A stretch of 64,000 bases of DNA from Dehalococcoidia bacterium (GTDB lineage: Bacteria; Chloroflexota; Dehalococcoidia; Lucifugimonadales; SHYT01): NCBI GenBank assembly GCA_009692665.1, contig SHYT01000003.1, forward strand, positions 62,001 through 126,000, in the 5' to 3' direction. Under the pieces are notes generated by a model. The model saw nothing but the letters and a program-made list of their open reading frames with translations, searched no databases and was not told the origin of the DNA. A program made the position numbers and the translations under genes. How positions within the stretch are numbered: position 1 is the stretch's first letter; every line of letters begins with the position of its first letter. Positions 52,448 to 63,581 of this stretch are shown here, in pieces.

Positions 52448-54331
52448 GTGTTAGGGATGGAACAGGCCTGGCTGCAGCCCGCGATCTGCGCGGTGGCGTT
52501 TGTGGTGATCGCCCTGCCGGGTCGCGTGCTGCCGCGCAGCGGCGCGTGGCTGGGGCCGCTCGCTATCCTCTCCGCGTTCGTCATCTTCTGGTTCGTGCTA
52601 AGTGACCTGCTGAAGAACGGCCCCGCGACGTTTAGCTTCACGTGGCTTGAGGCCGGTGACGTCCGGATCATGTGGGGCATGATTCTGGATAACCTCTCGG
52701 TGTCGATGCTCGGCCTGGTGAGCTTTGTAGCCCTTGGCGTGCAGGTCTACTCATGGGCGTACATGTCGGGCGAGCCGCGGTTTGGCTGGTATTTCGCTGT
52801 CCATTCGCTCTTTGCCGCGTCCATGATGGTGCTGGTTCTGGCGGACAACCTGCTGTTCATGTACATCGCGTGGGAGCTGGTCGGGCTTTGCTCCTACCTG
52901 CTGATTGGCTTCTACTACGAGCGCCGCTCCGCTGCCGAGGCGGCGAAGAAGGCATTCGTCACGACCCGCATCGGCGACGTGGGGATGCTCATCGGCATCC
53001 TTTTGCTTTATAAGACAGTGGGTACGTTCGACATTTCTGGAATCATCCATGCCGCCCAACACGTTGGCGAGCCGGGTAATCCCCTTTCCTCGGTAATGCT
53101 AACGGTCTCCATGCTCCTCATCTTTGCGGGCGCGGTGGGCAAGTCGGCCCAGTTCCCGCTGCACGTCTGGCTGCCGGACGCCATGGAAGGCCCCACGCCG
53201 GTCAGCGCCCTCATCCACGCAGCGACGATGGTGGTGGCGGGCGTGTACTTGGTGGCGCGCATGTTCCCCGCCTTTGAGATGGCCCCCACCGCGATGACCG
53301 TGGTGGCAGTTATCGGGCTGATTACGGCGCTGCTTATGAGCTTCTTGGCCGTTGTCATGACGGACATCAAACGTGTGCTCGCCTACTCGACGGTGAGTCA
53401 CCTGGGCTTCATGATGCTGGCACTTGGCTCGTTTGGAGTGGGCGCGGCCATCTTCCACCTGTTCACACACGCCTTCGCCAAGGCGATGCTCTTCTTGAGC
53501 GCGGGCAGCGTCTCGCACGGCGTGCACGGCAAGCTGGACATGCGCGAGATGGGCGGGCTGCGCTCCAAGATGCCGGTTACGTTCGCGTGCATGGCCATCG
53601 GCGCACTGTCGCTGGCGGGGCTGTTCCCGCTGAGCGGCTTCTTCAGCAAGGACGCCGTTCTTGGCACAGTCTTGGCTGGGCGCGGGCCGGTGTTCTTTAT
53701 TCTCACATTGGTTGCAGCGTTCTTCAGCGCGTTCTACATGGCCCGCCTGGTGCTGGTGGTGTTCACCGGTCAGCCGCGCAGCCACGAGGCCGAGCACGCG
53801 CACGAGTCGCCGGTGCTGATGTTGATTCCGTTGGTTGCGTTAGCGCTGCTGACTATTGGCGCGACCGTCCTGGCCTTCCCAATCGCGGGCCACGCGAACT
53901 TTGGCCAGTTTATTTATCCGGCAGGTGAGGCCGAGCACTTCCAGTTGTGGCTTGCGGGCCTGTCCACGGTGACGGCCGGCGCCGGCCTGCTGATGGGCTG
54001 GCTCATCTACGGCACGCACGCCATCTCGCCGTCCTTCTTCCGTGACCGGTTCCCGGCCGTCCAACGCGTTCTGGAGCACAAGTACTACATCGACGACTTT
54101 TACCAGTGGGTCATCGACCACATCGTGCTCGGCGTCGGCGGCTTCGTGGCCCTCTTCGACCGGATCGTCATCAACGACGTGGGCATAAACGGGCCGGGCA
54201 GGTCGGTCGTTCAGACCGGGAACAAGCTGCGGTTGCACGTGACCGGACAGCTTCCGAACTACGCGATGGTCATGGTGTTGGGCGCCATTGTTATCGGCGT
54301 TATCTGGTGGCTCTTCGCGGTCAGGGCCTAG
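52448..54331 (+). CDS. nuoL: NADH-quinone oxidoreductase subunit L
   Basis: A 627-residue antiporter-like proton-pumping subunit with about 16 helices. Core motifs are YIAWELVGLCSYLLIGFYYE (conserved Glu), KSAQFPLHVWLPDAMEGPTP, VSALIHAATMVVAG and KRVLAYSTVSHLGFMMLALG. The C-terminal region contains the lateral helix zone (YYIDDFYQWVIDHIV). It begins with GTG; ATG 52457 is an alternative. Confidence 0.95.
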   Translation: MLGMEQAWLQPAICAVAFVVIALPGRVLPRSGAWLGPLAILSAFVIFWFVLSDLLKNGPATFSFTWLEAGDVRIMWGMILDNLSVSMLGLVSFVALGVQVYSWAYMSGEPRFGWYFAVHSLFAASMMVLVLADNLLFMYIAWELVGLCSYLLIGFYYERRSAAEAAKKAFVTTRIGDVGMLIGILLLYKTVGTFDISGIIHAAQHVGEPGNPLSSVMLTVSMLLIFAGAVGKSAQFPLHVWLPDAMEGPTPVSALIHAATMVVAGVYLVARMFPAFEMAPTAMTVVAVIGLITALLMSFLAVVMTDIKRVLAYSTVSHLGFMMLALGSFGVGAAIFHLFTHAFAKAMLFLSAGSVSHGVHGKLDMREMGGLRSKMPVTFACMAIGALSLAGLFPLSGFFSKDAVLGTVLAGRGPVFFILTLVAAFFSAFYMARLVLVVFTGQPRSHEAEHAHESPVLMLIPLVALALLTIGATVLAFPIAGHANFGQFIYPAGEAEHFQLWLAGLSTVTAGAGLLMGWLIYGTHAISPSFFRDRFPAVQRVLEHKYYIDDFYQWVIDHIVLGVGGFVALFDRIVINDVGINGPGRSVVQTGNKLRLHVTGQLPNYAMVMVLGAIVIGVIWWLFAVRA

Positions 54332-54344
54332 GTCAAGAGGATAG

Positions 54345-55856
54345 ATGGAAACGCTCGGCGAATACATCCTGCTCATTCTGACGGCACTTCCGTTCGTCGG
54401 AGCGCTCGCGCTGATCTTGTTCCCGACTAACCGGCCCAAGGCGGTTGCGCCGCTTGTTCTGGTCATCACCAGCATTACTCTGGTGTTGAGCGTGTATGTC
54501 TTCGTTGCCTACGACCGCGTTGCGGGCGGCTACCAGTTCATAGAGCGCTACGAATGGCTCCCGCAGATCGGCGCGTCACTGCACCTTGGCATCGACGGCA
54601 TTGCGGCGGCGATGATGCTGCTGAACGGCGTGGTGGCATTCACCGGCACGCTCGTGTCGTGGAAGCTCGTGACCCGTCCCAAGGACTTTTTCATCTTGTT
54701 CCTCCTGCTGGTGTCCGGCGTGTACGGCACCTTCGCCTCGCTGGACCTGCTGTTTTTCTTCTTCTTCTACGAACTCGCCGTGCTGCCCATGTACCTGCTC
54801 ATAGGCGTGTGGGGCAGCACCACCGACTTCAAGACGTTCTTCCGGCCGAAAGAGTACGGCGCGTTGAAGCTGACGCTTATGCTGGTGGCAGGCAGCGTGC
54901 TGGTGTGGATCGCGCTGCTAGCCATGTGGCAGCAGGGCAGCGATTCTATTGGCAGGCTGACGTTCAACTTCTTCGATCTGCGCGAGGTCGCGTTCCCACC
55001 CACATTCCAAAAGATATTCTTCCCGTTCCTGTTTGTAGGCTTTGGCGTGCTGGCGGGTCTCTGGCCTTTCCACACCTGGTCGCCGGACGGCCACGTGGCG
55101 GCACCGACGTCTGTGAGCATGCTGCACGCGGGCGTGCTGATGAAGCTGGGCGCGTTCGGTATCCTGCGCGTGGGCATGGAGCTGCTGCCGGAAGGCGCGC
55201 GGTCCTGGGGGCCGGTAATGATCGGGCTCGGCTCCGTCAACGTCATCTACGGCGCCGTCTCAGCGTTGGCGCAGAAGGACCTCAAATACGTTGTCGGCTA
55301 CTCCAGCGTCAGCCACATGGGCTACGTCATCATGGGCCTGGGGACGCTCGACCAGATCGGCATAAACGGCGCGGTGATGCAGATGTTCTCCCATGGCATC
55401 ATGACCGCTCTCTTTTTCTGCATGGTAGGCGTCATCTACGAGCGCGCGCACCTTCGCGACATCACCGTGCTGGAGGGTCTGTCCAAACGGATGGGCTTCG
55501 CGGCTGCGTTTCTCACGATTGCCGGTCTGGCGTCGCTTGGCCTGCCCGGACTCAGCGGCTTTGCCGCCGAGCTGGTGGTGTTCATCGGCATCTTCCGCAC
55601 GTATCCAATCCTGGGCGTGCTCGCCGTAATTGGCGCAGCGTTGACCGCCGTGTACATCCTACGCCTGCTCGGCAAGGTCTTCTTTGGCCCTGTGAGCGAG
55701 CGCTGGGCGCACCTGACCGACGCTTCGAAGCTGGACATCGCAGCCGCGAGCATTCTGGTGGGCATGCTAGTGTTATGGGGACTCTACCCGCTTTACATCT
55801 ACCGCATCATTGACAGTGGTGTGCTGCCCATTGCCAAACGCCTGGTAGGTGGATAA
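54345..55856 (+). CDS. nuoM: NADH-quinone oxidoreductase subunit M
   Basis: A 503-residue antiporter-like subunit. FFYELAVLPMYLLIGVWGST (conserved Glu), GLWPFHTWSPDGHVAAPTSV, SMLHAGVLMKLGAFGILR and KDLKYVVGYSSVSHMGYVIM are typical. GAGGAT precedes the ATG. It lies 13 nt after nuoL and its stop abuts the nuoN start. A 419-residue plus-strand frame over it is a shadow. Confidence 0.95.
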   Translation: METLGEYILLILTALPFVGALALILFPTNRPKAVAPLVLVITSITLVLSVYVFVAYDRVAGGYQFIERYEWLPQIGASLHLGIDGIAAAMMLLNGVVAFTGTLVSWKLVTRPKDFFILFLLLVSGVYGTFASLDLLFFFFFYELAVLPMYLLIGVWGSTTDFKTFFRPKEYGALKLTLMLVAGSVLVWIALLAMWQQGSDSIGRLTFNFFDLREVAFPPTFQKIFFPFLFVGFGVLAGLWPFHTWSPDGHVAAPTSVSMLHAGVLMKLGAFGILRVGMELLPEGARSWGPVMIGLGSVNVIYGAVSALAQKDLKYVVGYSSVSHMGYVIMGLGTLDQIGINGAVMQMFSHGIMTALFFCMVGVIYERAHLRDITVLEGLSKRMGFAAAFLTIAGLASLGLPGLSGFAAELVVFIGIFRTYPILGVLAVIGAALTAVYILRLLGKVFFGPVSERWAHLTDASKLDIAAASILVGMLVLWGLYPLYIYRIIDSGVLPIAKRLVGG

Positions 55857-57317
55857 ATGCCAGTGGTAAACCTGTCGCTTCTATTGCCTGAGTTCCTGGT
55901 GGCGGCGCTCGCGTTCGCGGTGTTCGCCGCCGACCTGTTCATGCGGCCCAGGCAGCGGAACGTGCTGTCGGTCGTTTCGGCCGTCGGCCTCGTCGCCATC
56001 GGCGTCTTCACATACTGGTTCCTCCAAGGCAAGAGCGAGAGCCTGTACAACGGCGTCTTGAAGATTGATAACTACAGCCTCTTCTTCAAAGTCTTTTTTC
56101 TAGCGATGGGTGTAATGATCGTCATCGCGTCCGCATCCTTTGTGAAGCAGTACCTCTCGCACCCCGGCGAGTATTACGGCATCCTGCTCTTTTCCGTGGT
56201 GGGCATGATGCTCATGTCCGGCGCGGGTGAACTCCTCACGGCCTACATCTCGCTGGAGTTGCTCAGCTTCAGCCTGTACATCATGGCCTCATACGCTCGC
56301 GATAACCCCAAGTCCAACGAGGCGGGCATCAAGTACGTGCTGCTCGGCGCGCTGTCGTCCGCCATTCTGCTGTACGGCATCAGCATGATCTACGGCGCAA
56401 CGGGGACGACGACGTTCTCCGACATTGCGGCGGCGCTGCGCAATCTTGATGCAGTCAACCCGCGTTTGCTCATCGGCATGGCTCTTGTGTTGGCGGGACT
56501 GGGGTTCAAGCTGGCCGCGGTGCCGTTCCATATGTGGGCACCAGACGTGTACGAAGGCGCGCCGCTGCCAGTGACAGCGTACATCGCCATCGGCTCCAAG
56601 GTGGCGGCTTTCGCACTCATGCTGCGCCTCTTCGGCGAAGCCTTTCTCCCTGCCATTGACCAGTGGCGCATGCTCGTCGCCATTCTGGCCGCGCTCACCA
56701 TGAGCGTCGGTAACCTGGTGGCGCTGGCGCAGACCAACATGAAGCGGTTGCTGGCGTATTCAAGCATCGCGCACGTGGGCTATCTGCTCATAGGCATTGC
56801 GGCCCTCTCGCCAATGGCGTCCACCGGCCTCATGTTCTATCTGGTCGGCTACTCCGCCACCAACATGCTGCTGTTCGCCGCGGTCATCGCGTTCTACAAC
56901 AAGGAGCCACGTGACGACATCAGCGCGCTGGCGGGTCTCGCGGACCGCTCTCCCTTCCTAGCTGGAGCCATGGCCGCCGCCCTCTTCTCGCTGTCCGGCC
57001 TGCCATTCTTTGCGGGGTTCATTGTGAAATTCTACCTATTCAGCGCGGCAACACATGAGGGGCTGCTCTGGCTGGCGGGGCTCGCCATCTTTAATAGTCT
57101 TGTCTCGCTCTACTACTACCTCATGATTATTAAACAGATGTACATCAACCAGTCGCCGGACAAAACGCCTATCCGGGTATCGGGCGGCATGGCTGCGCTT
57201 GTCATTGCGCTGGTCATCGCCGTATTCGTGATTGGCCTCTATCCCGCCCCATTCGTCGATGTGATTGAAAGTGCCACCCGCACCATCTTCCCAGCAACGA
57301 TGATGGCATCCTACTAG
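55857..57317 (+). CDS. nuoN: NADH-quinone oxidoreductase subunit N
   Basis: A 486-residue antiporter-like subunit. Motifs are TAYISLELLSFSLYIMASYA, KLAAVPFHMWAPDVYEGAPL and MKRLLAYSSIAHVGYLLIGI. It is the last gene of the operon; no nuoE, F or G follow. The start ATG follows the nuoM stop without a gap. Confidence 0.95.
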   Translation: MPVVNLSLLLPEFLVAALAFAVFAADLFMRPRQRNVLSVVSAVGLVAIGVFTYWFLQGKSESLYNGVLKIDNYSLFFKVFFLAMGVMIVIASASFVKQYLSHPGEYYGILLFSVVGMMLMSGAGELLTAYISLELLSFSLYIMASYARDNPKSNEAGIKYVLLGALSSAILLYGISMIYGATGTTTFSDIAAALRNLDAVNPRLLIGMALVLAGLGFKLAAVPFHMWAPDVYEGAPLPVTAYIAIGSKVAAFALMLRLFGEAFLPAIDQWRMLVAILAALTMSVGNLVALAQTNMKRLLAYSSIAHVGYLLIGIAALSPMASTGLMFYLVGYSATNMLLFAAVIAFYNKEPRDDISALAGLADRSPFLAGAMAAALFSLSGLPFFAGFIVKFYLFSAATHEGLLWLAGLAIFNSLVSLYYYLMIIKQMYINQSPDKTPIRVSGGMAALVIALVIAVFVIGLYPAPFVDVIESATRTIFPATMMASY

Positions 57318-57386
57318 GCGACTGCGGTTTCAGCACCTCTGCCTTGCGTAGCCCATTGGGCCTCGTCGAAGGGATGTCTTCGTCGG

Positions 57387-58308
57387 CTACCGGTCTTGCG
57401 GAACATTTGAATCGTGCGCATTGTGATGGCCCTCCACGCACGCCTCACCATTCGGGCCTTCCAGTTGGATAGTGACGTGAGAAATGCCAAGCTCTCCGGT
57501 TGCAATATTCCTCAGGAGTTGGAGCACCTAGGCCGGGTGCAACATGCCGTTTTGGTTGGTCGTGACGTGTGCGCTCAGGACTTCGTATCCAGGTGAAATG
57601 GTCCACACGTGGATGTCATGGACAGCGCTGACACCGTCAACCTGCTCCAGCCGCTGGCAGAGAACGCCTGTGCGGGGTGCCTTCCATAAGTACGTGTGTC
57701 ACTCTCCACAAAAGGCGCGTGGAGCTTACCAGGATAAGACACGCGGTGATTGCACCAAAAATTGGGTCAGCAACGGACCAGCCAAACAGAATGGTAAGAC
57801 CGCCCGCCACAACGACTCCGATAGAACCGAGCAGGTCTCCAATGACGTGGAGGAAAGCACCTTCTACGTTGACATTGCGGCCGGCAGACCGTTTTAAAAT
57901 CAGGGCGACAGGGGCGTTCACAACGAGTCCGGCAAGGCCTATGACGACCATGAGTGGAGCTTGAGGTTGGATCGGCGCTAGGAAACGACGGTACGCCTCA
58001 AAGAAAATCCAGCCGGCGATAATCCACAGACTGACTGCATTGAGCAGGGCTGCCAGAACTTCAGCCCGTTGGAAGCCGAATGTGCGGCCAGCCGACGCCG
58101 GGCGCGTGGCTACCCATATTGCAAGCAGCGCGAGCAAAAGCGAAGCGGCGTCCGTGACCATATGGCCTGCATCCGCTAGCAGGGACAGGCTGTTGGCGCG
58201 AAGTCCCCCAACGACTTCAACCACCATGTAACAGGCCGTGAGAGCCAACGCGAACATGAGGCTGTTACGGCTAGCCTGGTAGGAATCATGCTGGTATTTT
58301 TCGTTCAT
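57387..58308 (-). pseudogene. Cation diffusion facilitator (CDF) transporter, C-terminus disrupted
   Basis: The first 215 residues are a normal CDF membrane domain: LLADAGHMVTDAASLLLALL with the His/Asp zinc site, FGFQRAEVLAALLNAVSLWI, and the second metal site HVIGDLLGSIGVVVAGG. After LMEGTP the frame runs out at residue 223. The cytoplasmic domain continues in another frame (LCQRLEQVDGVSAVHDIHVW, TISPGYEVLSAHVTTNQNG), then meets a TAG and resumes GELGISHVTIQLEG. So there is at least one frameshift and one in-frame stop in the C-terminal domain. Truncated transporters can retain activity, so function is uncertain. Confidence 0.75.
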
Positions 58309-58434
58309 TTCTCAGTCAATCGGGTGCGTGCATCGCGTGCGTGAAAGGGCAGTAAAGCGGTCACTACCTCAATTTCATCTTAGGTTGCTAGGTTAGGAGG
58401 GTCAAGAAATAGCGGGCAACCCTAGAAAACTGGC
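58309..58434. other. CDF-pyrG divergent spacer
   Basis: A short, AT-richer region between the minus-strand transporter and the pyrG promoter. No gene or repeat is seen. Confidence 0.35.
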
Positions 58435-58464
58435 TTGACATAGCCCGAATTCCGCTTTTACAAT
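58435..58464 (+). promoter_or_regulatory. Promoter of pyrG
   Basis: A perfect TTGACA (58435-58440) and TACAAT (58459-58464), 18 bases apart, about 150 bases before the pyrG ATG. The long leader could hold regulation, but no known CTP-sensing motif is recognised. Confidence 0.7.
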
Positions 58465-58599
58465 CTTAGGCAAGCATAGTCATGGTACCAACACTCTATT
58501 TCCAGGCGGCTATGCAGGCCACATGAGTTATCAATCCCTCTTGAACTCCACTCCGTTGTCATGGCATACGCCCGAATACCATTGGTTAGGGTAGTGTAG

Positions 58600-60282
<1,683 letters not shown>

Positions 60283-60320
60283 GGGCTTGAACTAAAAGGC
60301 CCTAGTTGAAAAATTCCTAC

Positions 60321-60378
60321 CCCTTCTCCCACAGAGCCTGTCCTGAGCAGAGCGTAGTGGAGTCGAAGGAAGAAGGGT
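60321..60378. repeat. Possible dispersed palindromic element
   Basis: CCCTTCT and AGAAGGG flank a GC-rich core containing GAGCCTGTCCTGAGCAGAGC and GTGGAGTCGAAGG, between pyrG and fsa. The layout is that of a short intergenic repeat; only one copy is visible in this window. Confidence 0.4.
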
Positions 60379-60442
60379 GCAGAAAAAGATGAGGTATCGC
60401 TGAATGTATATGCGCCAACCAAATGCACGAACAACGAAATCC

Positions 60443-60451
60443 TGCTATACT
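60443..60451 (+). promoter_or_regulatory. Extended -10 just before fsa
   Basis: TGCTATACT directly precedes AGGAGG and the ATG at 60463. If used, transcription would start about 5 bases before the gene; otherwise a promoter further upstream is needed. Confidence 0.45.
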
Positions 60452-60462
60452 AGGAGGCACCA

Positions 60463-61128
60463 ATGAGACTCTTCCTCGATACCGCTAACGTCGAGGAAAT
60501 TCGTGAGGCTGCCGCCCTCGGCGTTATCAGCGGCATTACAACAAACCCCTCACTAGCTGCCAAAGAGCGCATCGGCGATTTGGAGTCCTATAAAGCAGCC
60601 ATCCTCACTATTACAAAACTCATAGACGGCCCCATCTCCGTGGAAGTAACCGCCTTGGACACCGCCGGCATGGTGCATCAGGCGGAAGACATCGCAACGT
60701 GGCACCCCAACGTGGTGGTCAAGTTGCCCAGCACCGTAGACGGCTTCAAGGCCATGGCCGTCATGCGCAAGAGGCACATCCCGGTCAACCAGACCCTGTG
60801 CTTCTCCGTGAACCAGGCTATCCTCGGCGCCGAGCTTGGCGTCAAATACGTCAGTCCATTCATAGGCCGGTTTGACGATGAGGGGCAGGACGGGATGGAA
60901 GTGGTAAAAGACATCGTAGAGGTCTACAGGACACAAAAGGTGCGTACCCAAGTACTGGCAGCAAGCATCCGCCATCCGCTGCACGTCGTGCAAGCGGCCA
61001 AAGTCGGCGCGGACGTCGCCACCCTCCCCTTCAAAATCCTCATGCAAATGACCCAACACTCCCTGACAGACGTCGGCATGGCCAAGTTCACGCAAGACTG
61101 GAAAAACGCGACAGGAGGGAGGCGGTAG
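60463..61128 (+). CDS. fsa: Fructose-6-phosphate aldolase / transaldolase (TalC type)
   Basis: A 221-residue small class I aldolase. MRLFLDTANVEEIREAAALG, GITTNPSLAA and the Schiff-base lysine in PNVVVKLPST (about residue 84) mark the family. Sequence cannot distinguish fructose-6-phosphate aldolase from transaldolase activity; the gene would serve the non-oxidative pentose phosphate route. AGGAGG lies 5 nt before the ATG. Confidence 0.92.
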   Translation: MRLFLDTANVEEIREAAALGVISGITTNPSLAAKERIGDLESYKAAILTITKLIDGPISVEVTALDTAGMVHQAEDIATWHPNVVVKLPSTVDGFKAMAVMRKRHIPVNQTLCFSVNQAILGAELGVKYVSPFIGRFDDEGQDGMEVVKDIVEVYRTQKVRTQVLAASIRHPLHVVQAAKVGADVATLPFKILMQMTQHSLTDVGMAKFTQDWKNATGGRR

Positions 61129-61296
61129 GATATGTTCCTCCCTTCCTTACCCGCGCAGCGCACCATAAGGCCGCCCATGTGCCCTTAAAGCACCGCCTGT
61201 AAAGCGCCACACGCCAAATCGACAGTCCAAACCAACCCACGCCGCACCATTCCAATGCCACAACAGGCACTCGGCACAACAGAAGAGGAGAACCCC

Positions 61297-62580
61297 ATGA
61301 ACCTAGCAGAACTAGAAACAAAGACCAAAGAAGAATTGATAGAAATGGCCCAGTCCCTGGGCCTTGAGAACGGGGCCGGCGCGGGCGCGGTCAAGCGCGA
61401 GGACTTGGTCTACCAACTCCTCGAAGCCGAAGCCAAGCAGCAAGGGCTCGTCCTTTCCACCGGCATCCTGGAGCTTGCGCAGGAAGGCTATGGGTTCCTC
61501 CGCGCCAACATGCCCAAGAACGGCCCGGGCGACGTCTACGTCTCCCAGTCCCAAATCCGCCGATTCGGCCTCCGCACCGGCGACCAGGTCACCGGTCAGG
61601 TGCGACCGCCCAAGGAAGGGGAGCGCTACTTCGGCCTCATTCGCGTCGAAGCCATCAACGGCATTGACGCCGAGCAGGCCCGCAACCGCCCCAACTTTGA
61701 TAACCTCACCCCCATCTACCCAACGCGCCACCTGAAGCTTGAGACCAATCCCGGCAACCTGGCCCAGCGGATGATTGACGTCATCGCGCCCATCGGCGCA
61801 GGCCAGCGCGGCATGATCGTATCGCCGCCAAAAGCCGGCAAGACCACCCTGCTTAAGAACATCGCCGCCGGCATCAGCCAGAACCACCCGGACGTGCAGC
61901 TCATGGTCGTGCTCGCCGGTGAGCGCCCTGAAGAAGTCACCGACATCAAACGCTCCATCAAAGGCGAAGTCTACAGCTCCACCTTTGACGAGCCTGTCGA
62001 AGACCACTGCCGCATCGCCGAGCTCTCGCTGGAGCGCGCCAAGCGTCTCGTCGAAAGCGGCAAGCACGTGGTCCTGCTGCTCGATAGCCTGACCCGCCTC
62101 GTCCGCGCCTACAACCTGGCGCTGCCGTCCACGGGCCGCACGCTCTCCGGCGGCGTTGACCCCGCCGCACTCTATCCGCCCAAGCGCTTCTTCGGTGCCG
62201 CCCGCAACACGGAAGAAGGCGGCAGCCTCACCATCATCGCCTCCTGCCTTATCGACACCGGCAGCCGCATGGACGAAGTCATCTATGAAGAGTTCAAGGG
62301 CACCGGCAACTGCGAAATCCATCTTGACCGCCGCCTGGCTGAGAAGCGCGTCTTCCCAGCCCTGGACATCCAGCGTAGCGGCACCCGCCGTGAAGACCTC
62401 ATCCTGACCGAGTTGCAGATGAAGCAGGTCGTGCTGCTCCGCCGCATGAGCTCCCTGCTCACCAGCGGCCAGAACGCCCTCGACCCCACAGAAGCCACCG
62501 AGAAAATCCTGGACCGCCTCTCCCGCACCAAGTCCAACGAAGACTTCCTTAAAAACCTCACCCGCGCCGGCAGCGACTAA
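61297..62580 (+). CDS. rho: Transcription termination factor Rho
   Basis: A 427-residue hexameric RNA helicase. I start at ATG 61297 ([20 protein letters not shown]) with GAGGAGA upstream rather than 14 codons earlier. The Rho N and cold-shock RNA-binding domains follow ([34 protein letters not shown]), then the ATPase with Walker [17 protein letters not shown], Walker [17 protein letters not shown] and the R-loop region. A strong terminator follows. A 423-residue antisense frame is a shadow. Confidence 0.96.
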   Translation: MNLAELETKTKEELIEMAQSLGLENGAGAGAVKREDLVYQLLEAEAKQQGLVLSTGILELAQEGYGFLRANMPKNGPGDVYVSQSQIRRFGLRTGDQVTGQVRPPKEGERYFGLIRVEAINGIDAEQARNRPNFDNLTPIYPTRHLKLETNPGNLAQRMIDVIAPIGAGQRGMIVSPPKAGKTTLLKNIAAGISQNHPDVQLMVVLAGERPEEVTDIKRSIKGEVYSSTFDEPVEDHCRIAELSLERAKRLVESGKHVVLLLDSLTRLVRAYNLALPSTGRTLSGGVDPAALYPPKRFFGAARNTEEGGSLTIIASCLIDTGSRMDEVIYEEFKGTGNCEIHLDRRLAEKRVFPALDIQRSGTRREDLILTELQMKQVVLLRRMSSLLTSGQNALDPTEATEKILDRLSRTKSNEDFLKNLTRAGSD

Positions 62581-62607
62581 CACCGTCCTGCCTCAACCGA
62601 CACGAGA

Positions 62608-62637
62608 AGAGGGGAGCCAGTTGGCTCCCCTCTTTTT
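62608..62637 (+). terminator. Intrinsic terminator of rho
   Basis: AGAGGGGAGCC and GGCTCCCCTCT with an AGTT loop and a TTTTT tail, 28 bases after the rho stop. It also faces the convergent minus-strand gene. Confidence 0.9.
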
Positions 62638-62662
62638 ATTTGTAGGTTCACACCGTCGCGCT

Positions 62663-63346
62663 TTAACTCCTCGTCTTTTGCCAGCAACTACGGCACAGGG
62701 GCTTCTTGTACGATGTCTCAGCGTGGTTCCCGCAGATGTGGCAACACTTCTCCGGATAGTCGGGGTTCTGGTATTCAGCCCAAGAGTCATAGCAAGGATC
62801 ACAGAGGGGCTTCGACGGCCCTAGGAAAAGAGAGCGCTGGCATCGAATACAAAATCCGGTGTTGGATGTTCGCGCCTTTCTGTCTTCGATAGATTGGTCA
62901 ATTTGTGCCTTTGATACATCGATGAATGTGGCACTCTTGAACAACTGTCGGTTGACGTACTCGCGAACCTCTTCAGCATCCCGAGGATTGGTAACAAGAT
63001 AGGCAATTTCCCAAGAGTTATCGGCTGATGACTCGTACAAGTTCATAGAACTTAGGAGGGTGTTCTTTTCACTGAAATATATTTTGGCGTGGAGATCCTG
63101 GAGAACGTATAGTTTGGCTCCGTTCGCTACCAACCAACGAAGACAATCAAAGTCCGGATTGTCCTGATTCTCACGGACCAAGACTCAAACTTCTACGCCC
63201 CTCTGGACAGCTAACGTGAGTGACTTCTCTACATGTCCCAATAGTTTCATGTAAGGGGCAATAAGTACAATGTGGCGCTCCGCCTCATTGAGAAGGGAAA
63301 GCAGTTGGGCCGCAACCTCACTATTTACAAAAACCGCTTTCTCCAA
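62663..63346 (-). pseudogene. PLD-like nuclease with zinc-ribbon tail, interrupted by an in-frame TGA
   Basis: A 227-codon frame from TTG 63346 (AAAGGTGG upstream) reads LSLLNEAERHIVLIAPYMKL, QRGVEV, then TGA at 63185-63187, then VLVRENQDNPDFDCLRWLVA, LHAKIYFSEKNTLLSSMNLY (HxK motif of the PLD superfamily) and a Cys-rich C-terminus (CIRCQRSL, CCHICGNHAETSYKK, CRSCWQK). The ORF track shows only the part after the TGA. The same frame on both sides and a likely Arg codon (CGA to TGA) at the break suggest a single nonsense change. A relation to restriction-type nucleases is possible. Confidence 0.65.
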
Positions 63347-63409
63347 ATCTACCACCTTTAGCTTCTAGGACTGCTGCAATGCCCCCCTAGTCAGTCAACA
63401 TCCTGCGTC

Positions 63410-63577
63410 TCTACTTGTCGTCGCGCAAACGCGGGAGCATCCTCATGTCCGGGGACGGATCACTGCCCGTCTCTCTGCAGGCTTAATCGTTATCACCGCC
63501 ACGGGGCTGCGACGCATCACCTGCTCCGCAGGAACCAGTCGTACGGCACCCTCACCCTCTGGTGGGTTCTAGGCCAC
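63410..63577 (-). pseudogene. Degraded small coding sequence downstream of fabF
   Basis: On the minus strand an open stretch reads PPEGEGAVRLVPAEQVMRRS, then PVAVITIKPAERRAV; a second frame ends DPSPDMRMLPRLRDDK before a stop. Together they look like a short protein split by a frameshift. I recognise no function. GGAG lies before an internal ATG (MRRSPVAVI). Confidence 0.3.
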
Positions 63578-63581
63578 TGCC

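Noticed and set aside
54554-55813. 419-residue plus-strand ORF over nuoM
   Set aside because: Arg- and His-rich frame-shifted reading of nuoM; the nuoM frame shows all family motifs.
61312-62583. 423-residue minus-strand ORF over rho
   Set aside because: Antisense shadow of rho, with low-complexity Ala/Gly/Asp composition and no domain.
63185-63187. TGA recoded as selenocysteine or Trp
   Set aside because: Other genes end in TGA normally, no SECIS-like hairpin is evident, and an Arg is expected at the site.
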